A stretch of DNA of 9,882 nucleotides, from contig DOCD01000104.1 in NCBI GenBank assembly GCA_003503945.1, forward strand, positions 1-9,882. Reading direction: 5' to 3'. Of this stretch, positions 1 through 4,667 are shown piece by piece. The DNA is from Clostridiales bacterium (GTDB taxonomy: Bacteria; Bacillota; Clostridia; Christensenellales; Borkfalkiaceae). Every line of letters starts with the position of its first letter. The stretch's first letter is position 1. The notes beneath the pieces are model-generated. The model was not told the DNA's origin. It made no database searches and was given only the letters and a program-made list of their open reading frames with translations. The translations under genes and the position numbers were made by a program.

Positions 1-73
1 CTGCCTTTCTTTGCGCGACCATAAGGGCAAACTTATTATATAGTCGCGCAAATTCAATCCGCTGAGGCAAAAG
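1..73. repeat. Dispersed structured repeat, copy 1 (probably cut by the window edge)
   Basis: This stretch matches 5045-5115 in the same orientation at roughly two thirds identity by eye. The shared blocks are CTGCCT at the left, AAGGGC-AAC with an AT-rich run in the middle, and GAGGC-AAAGT at the right. It folds into a perfect 10-bp stem, 10-19 (TTTGCGCGAC) with 43-52, around a 23-base loop, enclosed by an outer stem 2-6 with 65-69. Homology to copy 2 ends near 73, inside the reading frame of the truncated regulator on the minus strand. The left limit cannot be seen. Confidence 0.6.
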
Positions 74-179
74 TCAATGTTGAAACGCTTATTTTACATC
101 GCTTGCAAAATTCTTTTTTCGTTAAATTGTTTTTTTCAATAAACTCCGTAATCAGCTCGGTTTTGATTTTAATTGCCAT
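54..179 (-). pseudogene. Truncated XRE-type helix-turn-helix regulator (41 codons)
   Basis: The frame starts at an ATG with a clear ribosome binding site (AGGAGT, 7 bases upstream). It gives 41 residues, beginning MAIKIKTELI and containing LTKKEFCKRCKISVSTL, which reads like helices 1 to 3 of a small Cro/CI (XRE) DNA-binding domain. Such domains normally continue for another 20-30 residues after this point. Here the frame instead turns into TFASAD and stops at TGA. Those last codons lie within the dispersed repeat (1-73), so the simplest reading is that a repeat insertion or rearrangement removed the 3' part of the gene. The rest may lie beyond the window edge. It has its own terminator upstream (245-259) and a possible TATAAT box, so it looks like an independent unit. 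Alternatively it is an intact micro-ORF, which I consider less likely. Confidence 0.55.
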
Positions 180-209
180 ATTATAACTCCTATTTTTTAC
201 TCACATAAA

Positions 210-215
210 AATTAT
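210..215 (-). promoter_or_regulatory. Possible -10 box for the small XRE gene
   Basis: On the minus strand a TATAAT hexamer lies about 30 bases before the ATG at 179. No convincing -35 box is seen at 16-18 bases spacing, so the call rests on the -10 match and its position only. Confidence 0.3.
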
Positions 216-240
216 ACTAATAATAATTTGCGTTGTGTTT

Positions 241-259
241 AAAAACGGCTAAAAGCCGT
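241..259 (-). terminator. Intrinsic terminator downstream of the ylmC-like gene
   Basis: On the minus strand ACGGCT, loop TTT and AGCCGT form a 6-bp stem followed directly by TTTT. It separates the ylmC-like gene from the small regulator further left. Confidence 0.6.
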
Positions 260-284
260 ATGGCAATCATGCACAAAATTAAAT

Positions 285-308
285 GCGGCAATGCCTGTGC
301 ATTGCCGC
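285..308. terminator. Perfect 10-bp hairpin after the ylmC-like gene, terminator-like
   Basis: GCGGCAATGC (285-294) pairs perfectly with 299-308 around a 4-base loop. It lies 22 bases beyond the stop of the ylmC-like gene. The minus strand continues with an interrupted T run, while the plus strand has TGTTTTTT. It could therefore terminate in either direction, and with 241-259 it forms a tandem pair for minus-strand transcripts. Confidence 0.55.
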
Positions 309-330
309 TGTTTTTTAGTAACGCTTGAAT

Positions 331-690
331 TTACTCGTATTCGTCGTAGCTTCTTCTGTCGGGCGGGTACGGCGGACAAGGGGGCGGGCACGGCGGGCGC
401 TGGGGCGGGCAGTTCGGTCGGCCGTCCTGCGGCGGCTTCGGGGACTTGTCGTGCGGTTTGTCGCCGCCCAGCTTAACAAGCACCGTGTCCTCGCCTATTT
501 TGGTTATGTCGCAAACGGGAATAAAGACGTCCTGTCTGCCGAATTTGAAACCTCTGCAACCCGTCACCGTTATGCCCGTAAAACGGTTTTCGGGCCAGGT
601 GAACGAGGCGTCGCACACTTTGCCGAGATTTTTGCCGTCGTTTAAATTTATAACTTCCTTTTGTTTTAGTTGCGTAAAGGTAAACTCCAT
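331..690 (-). CDS. YlmC/YmxH-family PRC-barrel protein with Pro/Cys-rich tail
   Basis: This 119-residue protein belongs to the PRC-barrel YlmC/YmxH family, found widely in spore-formers. Its molecular role is not settled. The first 75 or so residues carry the family pattern: LKQKEVINLNDGKNLGKVCD at the start, an FIPVCDITKIGEDTVLVKL strand region at the end, and a short barrel between them. Family members usually stop about there, near 80-90 residues. This one continues with about 40 residues rich in proline, charged residues and cysteine (for example PPQRPPCPPPCPPYPP), ending acidic and tyrosine-containing. The sigG-ylmC neighbourhood matches Bacillus synteny, which supports the assignment. 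The start is fixed by homology, but no Shine-Dalgarno sequence precedes it, and a terminator-like hairpin (703-731) sits just 12 bases upstream. Family assignment is firm; the tail's role is unknown. Confidence 0.85.
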   Translation of the reverse strand: MEFTFTQLKQKEVINLNDGKNLGKVCDASFTWPENRFTGITVTGCRGFKFGRQDVFIPVCDITKIGEDTVLVKLGGDKPHDKSPKPPQDGRPNCPPQRPPCPPPCPPYPPDRRSYDEYE

Positions 691-696
691 ATAAAA

Positions 697-731
697 ATAT
701 ATGCGGCAGGCAATAAATAATTGCCTGCCGC
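697..731 (-). terminator. Hairpin between the cvpA-like and ylmC-like genes
   Basis: GCGGCAGGCAA (703-713) pairs perfectly over 11 bp with 721-731 around a 7-base AT loop. On the minus strand it is followed by ATATATTTTTAT, so it should terminate or attenuate transcripts leaving the cvpA-like gene. On the plus strand it is followed by ACGCATTTTTT. The ylmC-like ATG lies at the end of the minus-strand U-rich run. Confidence 0.65.
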
Positions 732-740
732 ACGCATTTT

Positions 741-1313
741 TTAAAGCACAACTTCCATCTTTATCACCTGAATGATTATCATAAGCGGGTTATGTTCATA
801 GAACCAGTCAAGCTTTAATTTACTGCCCGCGATAGCGTCGGTTACGGTGGTTGCGGTCGTTCCGCCTATAAGATTGATTACCCAGAACGCAACGAGCATA
901 AACAGCAGCGTTACCGCCGCAAAGAAAATTACGCCGAAAATCCTGTCTATGAAGCTTATAACGACGTTATCTATATCCGCAATTGCAAGAACGATTTTTA
1001 CGATTATAAGGCGCAGGATAAGTACAATGATAAACAGCGCGATATAGTAAACTATCAAATCTATTCTGATAGAAATCAGGATATCGCAGAAAGTGTTTTT
1101 GCCCGTCAGCGCGGTAATGAATTTTCCGAGAAGGTCCTGTATGAACCCTATTTTATATATCGGCCCGCCGAGCGTATAGCAGACGATAATCGCGATAATT
1201 ATGCCGAAAAATCCGCTTGTGAAAAAGCGCAAGCCGCGTGCAAAACCGACCCATATGCCGATTAAACAGAAAAACGCGAGTATGCCAACGACAATCCAGT
1301 CGGCAAGAAGCAT
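741..1313 (-). CDS. CvpA-like multi-pass membrane protein
   Basis: A 190-residue, strongly hydrophobic protein with four likely membrane segments, at about residues 5-25, 34-48, 85-112 and 122-148. The opening LLADWIVVGILAFFCLIGIW followed by GFARGL matches the CvpA (colicin V production) pattern, in which a first helix is followed by a G-x-x-(R/K)-G turn. The third and fourth helices are separated by a short loop containing DRIFGV, also typical of the family. CvpA proteins are inner-membrane proteins of unclear biochemical role. The start has a good ribosome binding site (AAGGAGGT). The gene lies between a terminator at 1392-1433 and a hairpin at 703-731, so it may be expressed on its own. 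I see no clear -35/-10 pair in front of it. The assignment rests on topology and the N-terminal motif, not on strong identity. Confidence 0.65.
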   Translation of the reverse strand: MLLADWIVVGILAFFCLIGIWVGFARGLRFFTSGFFGIIIAIIVCYTLGGPIYKIGFIQDLLGKFITALTGKNTFCDILISIRIDLIVYYIALFIIVLILRLIIVKIVLAIADIDNVVISFIDRIFGVIFFAAVTLLFMLVAFWVINLIGGTTATTVTDAIAGSKLKLDWFYEHNPLMIIIQVIKMEVVL

Positions 1314-1351
1314 ATATATCGACCTCCTTAATTTTTATTTACCCTGAAATT

Positions 1352-1386
1352 GTTGACGGGTTTTTTAAAAAATATACGCCGTCAAC
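1352..1386. repeat. Inverted repeat upstream of the cvpA-like gene
   Basis: GTTGACGG (1352-1359) is the exact reverse complement of CCGTCAAC (1379-1386). The spacer begins with TTTTTTAAAAAA, itself self-complementary. It lies 39 bases before the start of the cvpA-like gene on the minus strand. It could be an operator or a leader hairpin; nothing else identifies it. Confidence 0.4.
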
Positions 1387-1433
1387 GCGGAAAAAGCGGC
1401 GAGCTTTCGATTTTTTTGCCCTCCGCCGCTTTT
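1387..1433 (-). terminator. Terminator after the 75-residue coiled-coil gene
   Basis: On the minus strand AAAAGCGGCG (1424-1433) pairs with CGCCGCTTTT (1392-1401), continuing TT then CC. The 22-base loop is long, which weakens the call a little. It lies 17 bases after the stop codon at 1451. Confidence 0.55.
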
Positions 1434-1450
1434 AAGTTATAAAGCGAATA

Positions 1451-1678
1451 TTAAATGAGCTTGTCAAGCTCTGCCATAAGCTCGTGCATATGCGAACGCT
1501 CGTTTTCAATCTGCACGGTGAACTGGTTGAAATACTCGATATCCGCATCGGCGGGCGTGGTATGATTTAACAGCGCGTAAACCAGAGCAGCCTGAGAGCG
1601 CGTGCGTTTCTGTTCGAGAACAGCTATCTTTTTGCGGCTGGCGTTAATCGCTTTCTTTAACTTAGACTTCTGTAACAT
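1451..1678 (-). CDS. Small coiled-coil protein of unknown function
   Basis: A 75-residue protein that I do not recognise. The first 25 residues are strongly basic (MLQKSKLKKAINASRKKIAV, followed by LEQKRTRSQ). The remainder is amphipathic and predicted helical with heptad-like spacing, ending acidic (HMHELMAELDKLI). There is no signal peptide, membrane segment or metal motif. The reading frame is supported by a strong ribosome binding site (AAGGAG, 8 bases before the ATG) and a terminator after the stop. It lies 68 bases downstream of the Hpt gene with no terminator between, so the two could be co-transcribed. However, a 14-base palindrome (1703-1716) in the gap suggests local control. A regulatory or adaptor role for the Hpt protein is possible but is only inferred from adjacency. 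Confidence 0.7.
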   Translation of the reverse strand: MLQKSKLKKAINASRKKIAVLEQKRTRSQAALVYALLNHTTPADADIEYFNQFTVQIENERSHMHELMAELDKLI

Positions 1679-1702
1679 ACGTATATCTCCTTATTTACGT
1701 AT

Positions 1703-1716
1703 AAACGTATACGTTT
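1703..1716. promoter_or_regulatory. Perfect 14-base palindrome before the coiled-coil gene (possible operator)
   Basis: AAACGTATACGTTT is its own reverse complement. The core ACGTATA recurs at 1679-1685, 1697-1703 and 1705-1711, so the whole leader of the 75-residue gene is built from this element. This arrangement suits a dimeric repressor site, or a weak leader hairpin. Confidence 0.35.
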
Positions 1717-1746
1717 TTAAATAAATTATCGATTAAATAGAACTAT

Positions 1747-2097
1747 TTAAAGCATCTGAATACACGCCATAGTCAGCGCGTAATCTTTCTTTACCTTTTT
1801 GAACAGCGCGTCGACGTCGTCGCCGAACGCCTGCTTGCCGCGCAAAGCCTCCGTAAGGTTGCTCGCGGAGTAAGCAAGTCCCGTTATCGACATATTTTTG
1901 CATACGCCCTTCAAAGTGTGCGCGGCGCGGAAGGCCTCCTCCACGTCCTTCGCCTCGATTGCGTTGCACAGCGTCGCAAAACTCGTATCCGACAAAACTT
2001 TAAGCAAAAACTTTTTAATTCGTTCGTCCGTGCGCAAGCGACTCAACACGTCGTCATAGTCGCCTTTCATAACTTCATAACATTCTTTAACCGTCAT
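1747..2097 (-). CDS. Free-standing Hpt (histidine phosphotransfer) protein
   Basis: A 116-residue, all-helical cytoplasmic protein. The motif AFRAAHTLKGVCKN places the phospho-accepting histidine at residue 60, with the Hpt-typical HxLKG signature (K63, G64). The sequence before it (DTSFATLCNAIEAKDVEE) and after it (SITGLAYSASNLTEALRG) follows the normal four-helix Hpt bundle. The length equals a single domain, so it has no kinase or receiver part of its own. It should pass phosphate between a receiver domain and a final response regulator in a multistep phosphorelay. The start has an AGGAGG site 5 bases upstream, and a near-consensus sigma-A promoter lies in front. It follows the sporulation sigma cluster directly, but a terminator separates them. 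The hybrid kinase at 8000 is the only possible partner visible. Confidence 0.85.
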   Translation of the reverse strand: MTVKECYEVMKGDYDDVLSRLRTDERIKKFLLKVLSDTSFATLCNAIEAKDVEEAFRAAHTLKGVCKNMSITGLAYSASNLTEALRGKQAFGDDVDALFKKVKKDYALTMACIQML

Positions 2098-2153
2098 TTA
2101 AACCTCCTGCCGCATATACGGCGTAAACGCCCGCAACAGAATATATCGTATAT

Positions 2154-2182
2154 ATGATAATATATAAACGCGAATTTGTCAA
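2154..2182 (-). promoter_or_regulatory. Sigma-A-type promoter of the Hpt gene
   Basis: On the minus strand TTGACA (2177-2182) is followed after exactly 17 bases by TATCAT (2154-2159), five of six matching the -10 consensus. The predicted start lies near 2147, giving a leader of about 50 bases to the ATG at 2097. Confidence 0.7.
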
Positions 2183-2222
2183 CACAAATTTCAAAATTTA
2201 TATTTTACACCTTTTTCCTAAC

Positions 2223-2250
2223 AAAAAAACGCCCGCTCCGCGGACGCTTT
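2223..2250 (-). terminator. Intrinsic terminator after sigG
   Basis: On the minus strand CGTCCGC (2240-2246), loop GGA and GCGGGCG form a stem with one G-U pair, extended by A-T pairs. The run TTTTTTT (2223-2229) follows. It closes the spoIIGA-sigE-sigG unit. Confidence 0.85.
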
Positions 2251-2254
2251 TTGT

Positions 2255-3025
2255 TTAGGATATGCAGCTCTTTATTTGTTTTAAGGCAGTTTTTTCGAGG
2301 CGGGATACCTGAGCCTGCGATATACCGACCTCCTGCGAAATTTCCGTCTGGGTTTTCCCCTCGAAGTACCTTAAAAACAGTATCTTCTTTTCGCGCCCTT
2401 CGAGGCGGGATATCGCGTCGTACAGCGCCGCCTTTTCCGTCCACACCTCGTCGTTGTTCTTCGTATCGAAAATCTGGTCCATTAATAAAAGCGTGTCGCC
2501 CGATTTGTTGTATACTGGCTCGTATAACGACACGGGGTCGGAAATCGCGTCCAGCGCGTACGCCACCTCGGATACGGCGATGTTCATTTCCTTTGCGATT
2601 TTGTCGTAGGTTACATCCTCGTCGTCCACTTCCAGCTTTTCGCGCACCTTCAACACCTGATACGCGGTGTCGCGTATGCTTCTCGAAACGCGCAGGGAGT
2701 TTCCGTCCCTTAAATACCTCTTGATTTCCCCCAGAATCATGGGCACGGCGTACGTCGAAAACTTGACGCCGACCGAAATATCGAAGTTGTCGATTGCCTT
2801 GATAAGCCCGACGCAGCCCGCCTGAAACACGTCGTCGGCGTTGGCGTTTTTTGCCCAGAACCTTCTCACAAGCGATAAAACCAGCCTTAAATTGCCCGTT
2901 ATGAACCGTTCGCGCGCAGCCTCGTCGCCGTTTTTGAGGGCGAGCATAAGCTCCTCCTGCTCCTTTGACGACAAAAGCGGCAACCCCGAAGTATCCACCC
3001 CGCATATAACAACTTTTTGTAACAT
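2255..3025 (-). CDS. sigG: RNA polymerase sporulation sigma factor SigG
   Basis: A 256-residue sigma-70 family factor, the late forespore sigma of endospore formers. The N-terminus VVICGVDTSGLPLL matches the conserved SigG start. Region 2 reads GNLRLVLSLVRRFW, DDVFQAGCVGLIKAIDNFD and VKFSTYAVPMILGEIKRYLR. Region 3 includes DPVSLYEPVYNKSGD, and region 4.2 ends with GKTQTEISQEVGISQAQVS. Length is that of known SigG proteins and I see no missing region. A strong GGAGGAG site precedes the ATG. The gene follows sigE after 42 bases with no terminator, so read-through from the spoIIGA-sigE transcript is likely. In Bacillus, sigG also has its own forespore promoter. I looked for one in the gap and saw nothing convincing, though it could lie within sigE. 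Confidence 0.97.
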   Translation of the reverse strand: MLQKVVICGVDTSGLPLLSSKEQEELMLALKNGDEAARERFITGNLRLVLSLVRRFWAKNANADDVFQAGCVGLIKAIDNFDISVGVKFSTYAVPMILGEIKRYLRDGNSLRVSRSIRDTAYQVLKVREKLEVDDEDVTYDKIAKEMNIAVSEVAYALDAISDPVSLYEPVYNKSGDTLLLMDQIFDTKNNDEVWTEKAALYDAISRLEGREKKILFLRYFEGKTQTEISQEVGISQAQVSRLEKTALKQIKSCIS

Positions 3026-3067
3026 AATGCTCCTCCTATAAGATTATGTACAAAAAGTCTGACTAAG

Positions 3068-3763
3068 CTAAATTTTCTTGGATATGTCCTTTTTAAGCTT
3101 CGAAATGATTTTCTTTTCGAGCCTCGATATGTAGCTTTGAGAAATGCCCAACGCGTCGGCGACGTCTTTTTGGGTCATTTCCTCCCCGCCGTCGAGGGCG
3201 AACCGCATTTTCATAATTCGCTGCTCCCTTGCCGAAAGCTTCGAAAGCGAAGCGCGAAGAAGCTCCCTTTCGACCCCGCCCTCAATATCCGAATACACCG
3301 AATCCGCGTCGGTGCCCATTACGTCGGACAATAAAAGCTCGTTGCCCTCCCAGTCGGTGTTGAGCGGCTCGTCGAAGCTTACCTCCTGTTTGAGCCGCGA
3401 CATACGCCTTAAATACATAAGTATTTCATTTTCTATGCACCTCGACGCGTACGTGGCGAGCTTGATATTCTTTTCCGATTTGAACGAATTTATAGCCTTG
3501 ATGAGCCCTATCGTGCCGACCGACACCAAATCGTCGCCGTCCACACCCGAGCCCTCGAACTTTTTGGCTATGTACACTACAAGGCGCAGGTTATGCTCGA
3601 CGAGCTCGCTTTTAGCCTGTTCGTCGCCGTTTTCGAGGCGGGAGATTTTGTCGCTTTCCTCCTCCTGCGAAAAGGGCAAGGGCAAAGCTTCCGTTCCGCA
3701 GATATAGTCGAGCGTGTTTTTGCCGAAAATCAAAGATAATATGTGCTTAATTTTATCGAACAT
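3068..3763 (-). CDS. sigE: RNA polymerase sporulation sigma factor SigE (pro-form)
   Basis: A 231-residue mother-cell sigma factor made as an inactive precursor. Region 2 reads EHNLRLVVYIAKKFE, VSVGTIGLIKAINSF and LATYASRCIENEILMYLRR. Then follow SFDEPLNTDWEGNELLLSDV and the region 4.2 helix-turn-helix QKDVADALGISQSYISRLEK, all near-diagnostic of SigE. The pro-sequence is a short amphipathic stretch (MFDKIKHILSLIFGKNTLD) before YICGTEALPLP. Aligned to the Bacillus protein, the SpoIIGA cleavage point falls near residues 19-20, so this pro-region is about eight residues shorter. The ATG directly follows the spoIIGA stop (TGAATG), and its GGAGGA site lies inside the end of spoIIGA, so the protease and its substrate are translationally coupled. 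Confidence 0.97.
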   Translation of the reverse strand: MFDKIKHILSLIFGKNTLDYICGTEALPLPFSQEEESDKISRLENGDEQAKSELVEHNLRLVVYIAKKFEGSGVDGDDLVSVGTIGLIKAINSFKSEKNIKLATYASRCIENEILMYLRRMSRLKQEVSFDEPLNTDWEGNELLLSDVMGTDADSVYSDIEGGVERELLRASLSKLSAREQRIMKMRFALDGGEEMTQKDVADALGISQSYISRLEKKIISKLKKDISKKI

Positions 3764-4546
3764 TCAGTCCTCCAACAAATCGGGATTGAGCACCGCCCCG
3801 CCCGAGGCGTACGGGCTTATCCCTATCATTACGTTCTCTACCGTATCGGTTTTTTCCCCGTCGCTTATCTCTATTTTTTCGGCAGTGAATACTTTGAGTT
3901 TTTTACTTCCCGCAACAGTATGTATTTTTACCTGTTCTTTTATACCCGTAGGGTCGATAATTTTTACCGCGCCCGAAAGGGGAATTACGCTTACCGGCAC
4001 GCCGTGAAAGCTCACTTTGTTGCCGCTGTCGAAAAAGCCCTGAATTTCAAGCTTTCTCCCGCCGTTGAAAATAACGCAGGATACCGTCTGTTTTTTTGTT
4101 TTTTTCAGCCTGTCCGCAAGCTTGCGCGCAAAAATAACCGCAATAAGCGCCGCGAACAGCGGTATACCTACGGGCACCGACGACAAAAGATAGCCCTCGC
4201 CCGACTTATAGTCGAGCCCCGCGAGCGAGAACGCCGCGATAAGCCCGCCGCCGACGGCGAACGTGAAAGCTAAAAAAGCCGCCGTCATTTTAAAATATGC
4301 TTTAAAACCTTTAAACTTGCCGCCTGCAAGACAAATTATCGGACAAGATATGATTTTTACCGCAATCGCCCATAACCCTTTAAGAGCGAACAGCGGAAAA
4401 ACCACGGCGAAGCACGCGCCCAGCGCCGAAGCCGCCGCAACCCGAGCCGTACGCGCGGGGTTTTTTGCGACGAGCTTCGCGCAGTACAGCAAAGTGAAAT
4501 CCATACAAAAATTTTCGGCAAGCGCAAGTTCCACGTAAACCTGCAT
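3764..4546 (-). CDS. spoIIGA: Sigma-E processing peptidase SpoIIGA
   Basis: A 260-residue membrane-bound aspartic protease that cleaves pro-SigE in the mother cell. The N-terminal half holds about five membrane helices, starting with MQVYVELALAENFCMDFTLL, the typical SpoIIGA opening. The C-terminal half carries the catalytic motif GFFDSGN (Asp at about residue 173), followed by VPVSVIPL and a conserved end (ENVMIGISPYASGG). The reading frame could be opened further to a TTG at 4585, but homology puts the start at the ATG at 4546. No Shine-Dalgarno sequence precedes that ATG. A TATAAT box only 10 bases upstream suggests a nearly leaderless mRNA. The gene is joined to sigE end to start. The head-on region beyond 4590 carries a divergent RNA promoter instead of the cell-division genes often found here. 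Confidence 0.93.
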   Translation of the reverse strand: MQVYVELALAENFCMDFTLLYCAKLVAKNPARTARVAAASALGACFAVVFPLFALKGLWAIAVKIISCPIICLAGGKFKGFKAYFKMTAAFLAFTFAVGGGLIAAFSLAGLDYKSGEGYLLSSVPVGIPLFAALIAVIFARKLADRLKKTKKQTVSCVIFNGGRKLEIQGFFDSGNKVSFHGVPVSVIPLSGAVKIIDPTGIKEQVKIHTVAGSKKLKVFTAEKIEISDGEKTDTVENVMIGISPYASGGAVLNPDLLED

Positions 4547-4556
4547 TGTAAAAGGT

Positions 4557-4609
4557 ATTATAACGGAGCAAATAATGCAAAACAAATAAAATATTGTGGT
4601 TTTTTGCCG
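4557..4609 (-). promoter_or_regulatory. Candidate spoIIGA promoter with a Spo0A-box-like site
   Basis: On the minus strand TATAAT (4557-4562) lies just before the spoIIGA ATG. A weak -35 (TTGTTT) stands 17 bases upstream. Near 4603-4609 is TTCGGCA, one mismatch from the 0A-box core TTCGACA, at roughly -58 relative to the predicted start. In Bacillus the spoIIG operon is a Spo0A-activated sigma-A promoter, so a weak -35 plus a 0A-like site fits. The site match is short and could be chance. Confidence 0.4.
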
Positions 4610-4633
4610 AATAAAGTCAGTTGCTTTTCACGC

Positions 4634-4662
4634 TTGACAAAGCCCGTAAGCCGTGATATACT
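4634..4662 (+). promoter_or_regulatory. Strong sigma-A promoter of the structured RNA
   Basis: TTGACA (4634-4639), a spacer of exactly 17 bases and TATACT (4657-4662). The predicted transcription start, 5-7 bases after the -10 box, falls at 4667-4669, exactly where the 17-bp closing stem of the downstream RNA begins. Confidence 0.8.
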
Positions 4663-4667
4663 TACTA

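Noticed and set aside
291..694. Plus-strand frames of 61-106 codons opposite the ylmC-like gene
   Set aside because: They are antisense shadows rich in Arg/Ala/Gly, without ribosome binding sites, and the minus frame has clear PRC-barrel homology.
2176..3005. Long frames overlapping sigG on both strands, Arg-rich
   Set aside because: They are shadows of the GC-biased sigG coding sequence, and SigG itself is certain.
4547..4585. SpoIIGA start at the TTG at 4585
   Set aside because: The extra 13 residues are not family-like, no ribosome binding site precedes the TTG, and the ATG at 4546 matches the usual SpoIIGA N-terminus.
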